DNA of 64,000 nt from Eledone cirrhosa (Eukaryota > Mollusca > Cephalopoda > Octopoda > Eledonidae), in contig OZ024743.1 of assembly GCA_964016885.1 (NCBI GenBank), forward strand, positions 127,825,365 to 127,889,364, written 5' to 3'. Positions 46,788-55,639 of this stretch are shown here, one piece after another. Every line of letters begins with the position of its first letter. The first letter of the stretch is position 1. A program made the translations under genes and the position numbers. Below the pieces are notes generated by a model. That model saw nothing but the letters and a program-made list of their open reading frames with translations, was not told the DNA's origin and did not search any database.

Positions 46788-47060
46788 ATCATCATCATCA
46801 TCATCGTTTAACGTCCATCTTCCACGCTTGCATGGGTTTGGACGGGAGTTTTCCCACTTGAGGCAAGAGTGGTTGTCTTGCTCGCATAGGACTGTCTGGC
46901 AGGTTTTCTACGGCTGGATGCCCTTCCTAACACCAACCACATTTACAGTGTGGACTGGGAGATTTTTACCGTGTTACCTACACGGCCACATTACAGCGTG
47001 GACTGTGTGTTTTTTGTCGTGACACCTACACGACCTCATTTGTTTCGAACTGGATGTTGT
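46788..47060 (-). mobile_element. SINE-like repeat, minus copy
   Basis: ATC array, then CGTTTAACGTCCATCTTCC, GCTGGATGCCCTTCCTAAC and ACATTACAGCGTGGACTG: the same family inverted. Confidence 0.7.
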
Positions 47061-47173
47061 GGTACCAACATAACTTTACATTGAAAAGGGTGGTGTGGAT
47101 GGGGTGGGGGTAGTGGGACGGGGTGTATTTTTGTTAGAGGTGCCTACTGACTGTAGTAGGTTTCACTTTGTAC

Positions 47174-47345
47174 TTAGGTAAGGCGGGTCTTCTGTATTAC
47201 TGTGTAGCGCCAAAGATCTCGGTCCAGTGACATTGTCTTGGAGAGGTGTAAGTGTGTTAGGTCGGAATTTATCAAGTCGTCCCAGGTTTTTCTGGGTCTG
47301 CCTACTCCGTGGCTACCGTCTATTTTTATTGCCCTGCACTTTTTT
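47174..47345 (-). pseudogene. LINE C-terminal remnant
   Basis: Minus strand reads KKCRAIKIDGSHG, VGRPRKTWDDLINSDL and LDRDLWRYTV, the usual LINE tail block. Truncated. Confidence 0.7.
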
Positions 47346-47351
47346 ATACAG

Positions 47352-47352
<1 letters not shown>

Positions 47353-47408
<56 letters not shown>
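47353..47408. repeat. (TA)n array
   Basis: Near-perfect run. Confidence 0.97.
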
Positions 47409-47411
<3 letters not shown>

Positions 47412-47444
47412 ATATGTGTGAAATCCTTGGTACAGTTAAGTATA

Positions 47445-47650
47445 TTTGAAAAAAGGAAAAGAATGACTTCACTTGTAGTTCTAAACAATTTGATTTAATT
47501 TTATAATATTATAATATTCTTTGTTAACTTTAGTGGGAAGTTAACAAAGAACTTACTAGATCTACCAACTCATAATATTATAATATAAAATTAAATCAAA
47601 TTGTTTAGAACTACAAGTGAAGTCATTTTTTTTCTTTTTTCACATATACA
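47445..47650. mobile_element. Foldback at the 5' side of PLE 4
   Basis: Arms CACTTGTAGTTCTAAAC/GTTTAGAACTACAAGTG extend over about 75 bp each, with an inner hairpin GTTAACTTT...AAGTTAAC. The right arm runs directly into the PLE coding sequence. Confidence 0.85.
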
Positions 47651-48035
47651 AATTGTCTACAAATGTAAGGTTGTAACACCCACGTCCTGTAGGGCCTACA
47701 TAGGGTTAACCGCCAATAGATTCAAGCAGCGTCTTTACACGCATACCCATTCTTTTCGTTACCCTCTAAGAAGGAATATGACGTCACTTTCAGCTTATAT
47801 CTGGAGTCTAAAAGACAACCACACCCAATATAAGTTACACTGGGAGATCCTAGCTAGGGCTAGATCGTATAACGGAAATAAAAGACCTTGTGACCTCTGC
47901 GCCGCTGAGACCCTGGAAATACTCTACGCCACAGACCACATCTTAAACAAAAAATCTGAGGCAATTTCGGCTTGTAAACATAAATTGCACAAAACTTTCC
48001 TGTATTACAGCCCCACGTTATACCCTAATGGATAG
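47640..48035 (+). pseudogene. PLE GIY-YIG endonuclease domain
   Basis: Reads YKCKVVTPTSCRAYIGLTAN, RFKQRLYTHTHSFRY, SAYIWSLKDNHTQYKLHWEI, CDLCAAETLEILY, LNKKSEAISACKHKLHK. The AYIGLT core, the Arg of KQRLYTH and the CDLC pair are all present, so this domain itself is intact. It would nick target DNA for priming. Upstream protein is lost at the foldback. Confidence 0.85.
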
Positions 48036-48640
48036 TACGATCTATACGTGGATATTTTACGTCTTGATGTGGGAGCTAAGTATATGTTTTGTTTATACCA
48101 TTACTTATTTGCATAGGTAAGTATATATTACCCGTATGTTTCGTGAAGGTACGTATACCTTCTCGTACGTATATTTGATTGTTTATGTTATGGCGTATAA
48201 ACTTTTTTTATTTTTTTTATTCTGGTACATATGGTTTGGCTATGTGTATACCGGAGTTTTGCGTCTGTGTGAGTATGCAGGTTCGTACGTATGTAGGGTG
48301 TGTGTATATGTGCACTTCATGTTTTGGTTGACTTACGTCTCCGAACATTCGTGTATTTACATGTAGGTATGTGTGCGCGCTTGTTATTTACGTATTTATT
48401 TATTTATATACGTTTATACAATTATTTATTTATTTATTTGTATACACGCATACACACACACACACACACATATTTATATGTGCGTGGTTTTGTATACCTA
48501 TGGTAAGTGTTTTGCGTATGCTTGTGTATGTACGTATTTGTTTGCGTGTATGTATTTATTTATTTCTATTACTTCTGTATTGTATTTATTTACTTTGTTC
48601 TTAACTCTGTAGCGAAGATTCATTCGGTCTCCTAGTTAGA
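48036..48640. other. PLE 4 3' region, TG/TA-rich
   Basis: Low-complexity GTATGTAT and TTTATTTATT stretches. Frames are not coding. Confidence 0.5.
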
Positions 48641-48915
48641 ATTTTAGTGTACGACTTCTGCTATACCATTTACGTGGTTTTGTCGTGGCGTGCTATTGTT
48701 CTCCACGCTCCACATATGACGTATTATCTTCGTTTTTTTCGTTCATTGCCAGAGAACGTCTCTATGAACCACCTAAGAGAACATTAGTCTACGACCTCTT
48801 TTATACCATAAACGTGGTTCTGTTTTTGCGCGTAATTGTTTTTCACCGCTCCTATTAATGACGTATCTTATTCGTTTTTTCCCGTTCTAGGCCAGCGAAC
48901 GTTTCCACGAACCAA
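48641..48915. repeat. 140-bp tandem pair in PLE 4 end
   Basis: AGTGTACGACTTCTGCTATACC and the later TAGTCTACGACCTCTTTTATACC each start a unit that includes ACGTGGTT, CGTATTATCTTCGTTTT-like and GAACGT blocks. Only one unit is visible in the minus copy at 16.1-16.3 kb. Confidence 0.75.
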
Positions 48916-48992
48916 AGTATCGTCTTCCTGTCTTCCTCCGGTTGCAACGTTTTATGAAATATCCACTTCTGCGTTTACAGATTGACTTTGTT

Positions 48993-49043
48993 AGTTTCAG
49001 AAGATCCCGTTAAGGGTGAAAGCAGCGATTCTTTGCTTAAACT
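48993..49043 (+). ncRNA. Hammerhead-like motif in PLE 4 end
   Basis: Stem I AGTTT/AAACT (48,993-48,997/49,039-49,043), box CAGAAGA (for CUGAAGA), stem II CCC/GGG around GTTAA, GAA, stem III AGCA/TGCT, then T as the site base, with predicted cleavage after 49,038. The U4 to A change should weaken or abolish cleavage. Confidence 0.6.
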
Positions 49044-49214
49044 TTAATCTGTTATTTTAATAATATATATATGCATACCAGTGGCGAAGTGTAACCTAGA
49101 AAGTAGGACATGCAGTCCAATCGCCATGGCGAAAAGTGGGACTGTGCAGCCTTACCCCCCCCCCTCCCAATTCCCTCTAAATGACCCTCCTGGTCAAAGC
49201 CACATGTAGTGTTA

Positions 49215-49400
49215 TCTAGTGTGTGTGTGTGTTATCTTTTTATGTGTCTACAATTTAGTAAGCAGTCAAAATTCTGCTTGCCCCAAAGCTGTCGTGTGTT
49301 TGTGTGTATGTGTTTGTGTGTATGTGTGTGTGTGTGTGTGTTATCTGTTTTTGTGTCTACGATTTAGTAAGCAGCCAAAATTCTGCTTGCTTCAACCGAC
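49215..49400. repeat. Tandem duplication with TG runs
   Basis: TTTAGTAAGCAGTCAAAATT and TTTAGTAAGCAGCCAAAATT mark two units about 113 bp apart. Confidence 0.85.
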
Positions 49401-49659
49401 GCAATGGATCAACTCAAGATTCTATAACGCATGCACGGAACCTTGGCTCCTGATGCATACTTACATTTATATATATGATGAGCATCAGCCATTTCTGTCT
49501 ACTAAATATCAGTCATAAGGTATTGATCAACCCAAAGCTATAATAGAAGAATTTTGCCTAATTTTTTTTCACAGTTTAACTGAACACGAAACTATGTAGC
49601 TGTGACACAAACTCTTTAACCAGACCTATCTTTAAAAAAAAGAATTGATTTTTACTTAC

Positions 49660-49803
49660 GCTTTACACACTTGGTCTTTCGGTTGGTTGCTATGTGACCA
49701 GGAAGGCAATGGCATTTGTTTAAAACACATTCAGAATTCTGGATAAAATCAGTACAGAGGCAGCATGTATCATGCTGTTGACAGGCGCTGTCCACACGTT
49801 TGG
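49660..49803 (-). CDS. EB/EGF-like module exon
   Basis: A 144-bp exon, phase 1-1. On the minus strand acceptor TTATTTCAG precedes CCAAACG and the donor is AAAGC|GTAAGT. It encodes KRVDSACQQHDTCCLC, IQNSECVLNKCHCLPG and RKTKCVKR, eight cysteines in an EB-like pattern, expected in a secreted or extracellular region. Joined to the exon at 52,235 it continues in frame (SDE-A-KRV). It is the third of four module exons in transcription order. Confidence 0.82.
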
Positions 49804-49859
49804 CTGAAATAAATTACAATGTTTATTAATTATGGAATACATAATGACAAAAGGCACAC

Positions 49860-50230
49860 AGTCCACTCAGTAAGGTGGTTGTACTGGTGTCACAATAAAA
49901 AACACCAAGTCCATCCTATAAGGTGATAGTGTTGGTGTCATGAAAACATGTACCCAGAATGCTTGGCAAAGTAGTAGTTCTGGTGCCACATTAAAATGCA
50001 CCCAGAACAATCTATAAAGTGGTAACGCTGATTGCACAACAAAACACACCCAGTACATCCCATAAGGTGGTTGATGTTTGAAAGAACATCCAGTCATAAA
50101 ATTGATGCCAAATATAGAACATATGAGCAAGATGGGGTCTCTCTGACATGTCTAGGTTAGGACTATGACAACCCATGGAACACATGTCAGCATCTAAGGT
50201 GGATGTAAAATGGCAATGATGGTGATGGTG
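49860..50230 (+). mobile_element. SINE-like repeat with internal tandem units
   Basis: Four degenerate units (TAAGGTGGTTGTACTGGTG, TATAAGGTGATAGTGTTGG and so on), then GAACATCCAGTCATAA and GGTGGATGTAAAATGGC with a GAT-rich tail. Same family as 46.22 kb. Confidence 0.68.
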
Positions 50231-50756
50231 ATGCTAATTGTTTTTTAGGTTAGCTAAGGAGAAAGGGCCAATGTTCCTGACCCTTTCCAGGACCTCTGAG
50301 ACATGGGAGAGAGGAAAGTAGCTGCAAACCAAAAACCTATCCCAGATCAACAGAGCAAATACCTAAGTATCAGGCTGGTGGTGTTAAACTAGGTAACAAA
50401 TTAAATATACCATGAACAAATATCACAATGCATCTCTTTTGATGCACTGATAATTTCACCTATTGGACTTTATTTTATTGATCCAAAACTGGTGTATTTA
50501 AGGGGCATGGTGTAGTCAGTTATATTGACCTCTAAATTGTGTATTTAATGGGAGATGAGATAGTTGATTATATTGATCCCAATACTGTAGTATTAATTCT
50601 ATCGCCCTAAGAGGGTGAAAGTTGACTTTGATGGAATTTGAACTTAGAACATAAAGTTCCATGATTACATACCAAAACTCCTTCCACCTCTCCACAAGCC
50701 CACCCACCCCTTACATAACATATAGTCCACCAATTTGATCAGCCCTTTATATAATA
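50231..50756. other. Unassigned, probable intron
   Basis: AAAGTTGACTTTGATGGAAT and similar phrases near 50,610 suggest an old SINE remnant. Otherwise nothing. Confidence 0.35.
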
Positions 50757-51610
50757 CTAGCAGCAGGACTCGGTGTTGCACGGGGTAGGAAACGTGAAAT
50801 AGCAACATGTGTATGCAAAAATTGAGGAATGTAGCTGTGTACTTTTTTAATTCCCTTATTCTCAGGGAATGATTGTTCATCTACTGGAAATGTAGAACAC
50901 CAGGAGGCCTGAATCGTGAAACATCTTCATGCATGTGCAAAATCTGAAGAAAATCAGCTGGATGCTCTTTAAGCGTACTAAATCTTAGAGTATGATTTTT
51001 CTTCCATTTGGAGAAAATCGGTTAGGTACTTTTCGAGTTTTATAGATCCGCACCCAGTCATCCGGACAGACATCATCAGTTATGTCTATTACACCTGCAT
51101 GCATACTGTACAGAGTAAAGCCTGCAATGCTTGAGTAAGACATGTCATGCAACCACACAACATGTTGGGCCTTCCCCACAGGAGACCATAGCCTCTTCGT
51201 AAATCTACCCAATCTGATATAGACCGAACTGTTATATCGGATGCCGAACGCATCGGAATTACTATCGGGGTCACCATCAACGATTTCAAGTGATGTACGT
51301 TTAAGTAGGCATAATATAGTCTATAAAGAGAGGTAACTCTTTCAAAATACCAAAGAGTTGTGTTTCTTGAACATTGTAGACAAAATTGCCGAATTGAATG
51401 AAAAAAGGGCTTCAAGTTTTAGTGAAAAAAACGCTTTTAACAACAAAAAAATTGAAAAATAAAAGCTGCAGTTAATATCTTTAGACCACAAGGAATATAT
51501 AAATGCAAGTTTGAAGTCAATCAGAGTAGAAATGTGGATTTGTATAGACTTTGCCAAAATTAGGACACATACACACACAGACAACTTCAGTTTTATATAT
51601 ATGTATAGAT
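50757..51610 (-). mobile_element. Helitron-like element
   Basis: The minus 3' end is GTCCTGCTGCTAG then T, preceded by hairpin-forming CCCCGTGCAACACCG. The other end is CACACACAGACAACTTC and a TA-rich stretch, the same ending style as the 23.38 kb element. No helicase frame was recognised. Confidence 0.6.
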
Positions 51611-51627
51611 ATTGTTCACACTTTCCA

Positions 51628-52120
51628 CCTCTCTATCGCCCCACCGACACCCGTAGGTAACATACATTCCACCATCCCCACCAACCCACCTTATATAACA
51701 TGTAGTTCACCCACCACCTCCACCCTTTCATAGTAGGTAGTCCACCCTCTCCACTACCCCACCACCTCCACCCTTTCATAATATGTAGTTCACCTTCACT
51801 CTTACATAATAGGAAGTCAACCGTCTCCCCCACCACACCACCTCCACCCTTACATAACATGCAATCTACCCTCTCCAACATTTCACCACAACCACCACCT
51901 TTATATAGCATGTAGTCTATCTCTCCACCCCTCCAGTAACTCACCACCACCACTACCACACGTACATATATAATCTATCTCCCCCACAATCCATTACTAC
52001 ATTTACATTTGTTATCCACCCTATCAATCACCCACCACCACTACCACCACCAACAACAACAACACCTCCACCACCACCACCCTTATGTAATATGTCCACT
52101 CTCTCCACCAGTTCTAACAA
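51628..52120. repeat. CCACC-rich minisatellite
   Basis: Degenerate units of about 60 bp with CTCCACCACCCCACC-type and TACATAACATGTAGTCCACC-type parts, at least seven units. Confidence 0.85.
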
Positions 52121-52234
52121 CCCATCAAGCTTTATTAGTTCAATAGTAGTTAATATATTGTCCATTTTATTTCAGTTAATAGATAAGAGATATGAGGATT
52201 AGAGAAGCCCTAAAGACCTAAAGAAGTAGGTTAC

Positions 52235-52339
52235 CTTCATCACTCTTGTCTTTGCAGTCATCTACTTGGTCGTTGAGCCATCTGAAGGGGATACAGTTGC
52301 CATTGTTACAGCTAAATTTATTCAGACATGGCCGTTTAA
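52235..52339 (-). CDS. LDL-receptor class A module exon
   Basis: A 105-bp exon, phase 1-1. Minus-strand acceptor AATTCTAG precedes TTAAACGG and the donor is GATGAAG|GTAACC. It encodes [35 protein letters not shown]1, C2, C3 and C5 and the acidic calcium-binding end (DDC, SDE) are present. C4 and C6 are not seen, so one of the three usual disulphides is missing. LDLa modules bind ligands outside the cell. Confidence 0.88.
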
Positions 52340-52616
52340 CTAGAATTATAAAATATATTTAAATTTAAGCAGAAAAAGTGATGAATTCACTTATGGTTAA
52401 TGTTATCAAATAGTTGTGTTTTTTTTTCATTGATTTCATGTCCATTTTAATTAGATGAAAGGTTAGATGGGTTAGATGAAAGCCTGAGCTTGTCCCAGTT
52501 TCACATGACATTAAAAGACTGAGAGTACAATAGTCTCCACTGAACAGGATCTAGTCTGCACAAGATTAACCCCAGCTGTTGCTGTTGTTACTCATTTTAA
52601 GCTGAGTCAGCTAGAG

Positions 52617-53258
52617 CAGCGGTCGCCAACGGGTGGTCCGAGAGAAAAGTTTGGTGGTCTGCAGGATAATTTGAACATTATTTGTAATTTTTATGTTTTA
52701 TTAATAATAAAACAAAAATAATTGTTTCTACTTTAGGCACAAGGCCATCAATTACCCAGTGCATTACTGGTACTTTATTTTATCGACCCCGTAAGGATGA
52801 AAGGCAAAGTCAACCTCGGCGGGATTTGAACTCAGATCGTAAAGGGTCGTAACTATGCTGGAAAGCATGGCGTCCGACCCTCCACCGATACTGCCAATCC
52901 ACCGCCCTTTGTAATAAAACAAAAATAATATTCGGTTAAAATATATTTTATAATACCCCTAAAAAATGTTTCTCCTCGGTAAAGAACTAACATCCATGAA
53001 AGAAATTTACACATATGTATCATTTATCGACAATATGACACACGTACACTTCAGCATTTATAATTTTGTTATAATTAAATAAGCATTTATAATTTTATAT
53101 TTAATAGGTGCATATTAATAAAAATGGAAGTTCTCTGATTATTTGATTATTATTTTACAAATGTACTTATCTTTTTTAAAAAATTTGTATTAGTGGTCCG
53201 CGGGATTTAAAATTATGAATTTAGTGGTCCGTGATCTCCGAAAGATTGGCGACCGCTG
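52617..53258. mobile_element. hAT-type non-autonomous DNA transposon
   Basis: Terminal inverted repeats CAGCGGTCGCCAAC and GTTGGCGACCGCTG-like (ATTGGCGACCGCTG), flanked by AGCTAGAG and GGTTAGAG as a decayed 8-bp duplication. The inside repeats GGTGGTCCG and GTGGTCCGCGG. No transposase. It contains a SINE. Confidence 0.8.
52706..52929 (-). mobile_element. SINE nested in the hAT element
   Basis: A full minus copy between two perfect 17-bp repeats AATAAAACAAAAATAAT (52,706-52,722 and 52,913-52,929). It inserted after the DNA transposon. Confidence 0.92.
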
Positions 53259-53300
53259 GGTTAGAGCAATATAAAATGAAATGCTTTGCTAAAGCACACA

Positions 53301-53345
53301 ATGGTGGTGCCCCGGCATGGCCTCAGCCTGTTGGCTGGAACACGC
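53301..53345. mobile_element. SINE tail fragment
   Basis: GGTGGTGCCCCGGCATGGCC and GTTGGCTGGAACACG, as at 3,717. Confidence 0.4.
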
Positions 53346-53439
53346 AATAGAGTAATATAATCCAATAATGAAACTTATGATCTTACGCCCATGAAACCAA
53401 CACAATAACGACTGTTATTGTTATAAAAATTAATAGCTC

Positions 53440-53929
53440 CCAAATCGGTTATATAAAAAGATCAACGCGAGGTGTGAGTAGGTTATGCCTGTAAGGAAGG
53501 TAAGAGAAGCATAGGCCGGCAGCCAAAACGATGGCTTGATAATGACAACTTATGGACTGGACTTGATCTTTGCTCTTTAGACTCTGCTGTTGGTGATCGA
53601 ACTTTGTGGAGAAAAATATCTCATGTTGATGCGCAGTGTGCAACTGGCGGAGTTTAGCGTCCCAAACAACGCTCAAGTTATTGTATTATATTCTGCTTAA
53701 TGGTATCAATCAGTTATTATGTAAACGAGTCCCACCGAAAGTGATCTCAATAAATGGTTTCAACTATATAATAATATCATCTTTAAGATTAGTAATTTTA
53801 ATAGTTAAAATTAGTGATTTTAATAGTTAAAATTAGTGATTTTGATATATTAAACATCCACATGTTCTTTCGTGCATATTTATTGTTATTGTTGTGGTTA
53901 AAGTCTGTTCTAGAGTTTATCTTGGTTTC
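53440..53929. other. Unassigned, includes a short tandem repeat
   Basis: ATTAGTGATTTTAATAGTTAA recurs at 53,787-53,843. Minus frame 53,449-53,676 has no recognised domain. Confidence 0.4.
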
Positions 53930-54125
53930 ATTGGTGTTAAATGACTGAGAGTATAATGCAAGCCCCCTCATTTCCTGGCCAGGATACCAATCCATCGCAG
54001 GGTTAACTCCCTAGTAGCTGCTGAAGGTACTCAAGCACACATTATACTACCAAGACTGGGAATCGAACCTACTAACCTTTACCACCACGAGTGTAACACC
54101 CTAATCATTTGTTTTTCAAGAGAGC
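53930..54125 (-). mobile_element. tRNA-derived SINE, third type
   Basis: Minus strand: GATTAGGGTGTTACACTCG head, B-box GGTTCGATTCCC, then TATAATGTGTGCTTGAG and CCAGGAAATGAGGGGGC. Confidence 0.6.
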
Positions 54126-54429
54126 CCCATGCAGTACTCAACTATGTAAAAGCCTCCTTGATGGCTTGGAGGATGCATGTATAGATATATCTTTGATATT
54201 TTTATTAATTGATTTGATTATCCATTGATTGATATTAGTTGTATTAATTTTATTGATTACCCTGTTTAATTTGTACAATTATTGCCACCACACTACTAAA
54301 TCTGTAGGAGTATACGCTGTTTCTGGAAGTCATTTCAGTTATCATTGAGTAAGATATTGTATGACACTGTTACAATGTCATAGATGCACAAAGCATCCTA
54401 TGGTAGCGTGGTTTCGTTAATTTCTTGGT
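54126..54429. other. Unassigned, probable intron
   Basis: No feature seen. Confidence 0.35.
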
Positions 54430-54870
54430 ATATATATGTGTATGTCTGTGTATCTGTGTCTGTATGTCTGTGAATGTGTGTCTCTGTGTGTGTGTGTCTG
54501 TGTGTGTGTATGTGTGTGTATGTGTCTATGTGTGTGTCTGTGTCTGTATGTCTGTGAATGTGTGTCTGTGTGTGTGTGTGTCTGTGTGTGTGTATGTGTG
54601 TGTATGTGTCTATGTGTGTGTCTGTATGTCTGTGAATGTGTGTCGCTGTGTGTGTGTGTCTGTGTGTGTGTATGTGTGTGTATGTGTGTGTCTGTATGTC
54701 TGTGAATGTGTGTCTCTGTGTGTGTGTGTCTGTGTGTGTGTATGTGTCTATGTGTGTGTCTGTGTGTCTATGCGCGTGTGTATGTGTATCTGTGTGTGTG
54801 TGTCTGTGTGTGTGTGTGTGTGTCTCTCTCTGTGAGTGTCTCTCTGTGAGTGTCTCTCTGTGTGTGTGAT

Positions 54871-54905
<35 letters not shown>

Positions 54906-55005
54906 GTGTGTTTGTGTGTCTATGTGTCTGTGTGTGTGTCTGTGTGTGGCTGCGCGTGTGTGTCTGTGCGTGTACGTGTGTGTGTGTGTGTGTGCATGAG
55001 AGTGA
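54430..55005. repeat. TG-rich higher-order tandem repeat
   Basis: TGTATGTCTGTGAATGTGTG starts units at about 54,458, 54,546, 54,621 and 54,690. A CT run is at 54,866-54,902. Confidence 0.92.
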
Positions 55006-55187
55006 ATGTCTAAAAGTTTATTTCAGTTAAAATATTAGTTTATCTTCTAAGCAATTCAACCACTGTTCCTATGATCAGGTGTACAACACACTAACCAGTG
55101 AGTCACACCCATCACACTTAAAATTACTAAATAAGGAAATATTGGATTGAATTGGTTAAACAAGAACAAAGAAATAAAATAAAAGAC

Positions 55188-55286
55188 CTTCATCAGAATT
55201 GTCAAAACAGTCACTGACGCCATCGAAGAACATGATTTGATTGATACAGGTTCCATTTTGGCAAGGTAATTTACCGTTTCCACAGT
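55188..55286 (-). CDS. LDL-receptor class A module exon
   Basis: A 99-bp exon, phase 1-1. Minus-strand acceptor GTATTTTCAG precedes ACTGTGG and the donor is GATGAAG|GTCTTT. It encodes (D)CGNGKLPCQNGTC, INQIMFFDGVSD, CFDNSDE. C1, C2, C3, C5 and the DG..SD / NSDE calcium box are present. The C4 place is Phe and no C6 follows within the exon. It joins in frame to the exon at 52,235. It is first in transcription order here, so the signal peptide and N-terminus lie beyond or were not recognised. Confidence 0.88.
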
Positions 55287-55452
55287 CTGAAAATACATAA
55301 ACATATTTACTGATCAATAACTCAGATATAATTTTTGTTTGATTTCTATATATTGTATGCGTCATCGATATATAGAATACAATTTTTACTTTAAAATATT
55401 AAATCTAAAAATCTGCCTGCATTTTACACTCCACTGATATAATGATAATAAT

Positions 55453-55570
55453 AGTTGTTTCTACTTTAGGCACAAGGCCAGCAATTACCCAGTGCATTAC
55501 TGGTACTTTATTTTATCGACCCCGTAAGGATGAAAGGCAAAGCTAACCTCGGCGGGATTTGAACTCAGAT
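55453..55570 (-). mobile_element. SINE 3' part
   Basis: TTGTTTCTACTTTAGGCAC to GGCGGGATTTGAACTCAG, well conserved. Confidence 0.9.
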
Positions 55571-55639
55571 CATAGCTATATGATTAACAATGAAAATATA
55601 TAAAAATATATAAAAATATACAAAATATCACAAAATAAA

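Larger units (their letters stand above)
47637..49069 (+). mobile_element. Penelope-like element 4, 3' portion
   Basis: GIY-YIG frame, then a long 3' region with a tandem pair of about 140 bp and a hammerhead motif, ending at a short TA run. The RT is missing. Confidence 0.82.

Noticed and set aside
50985..51212. 75-codon minus frame as an exon
   Set aside because: It lies inside the Helitron-like element and lacks any recognised motif.
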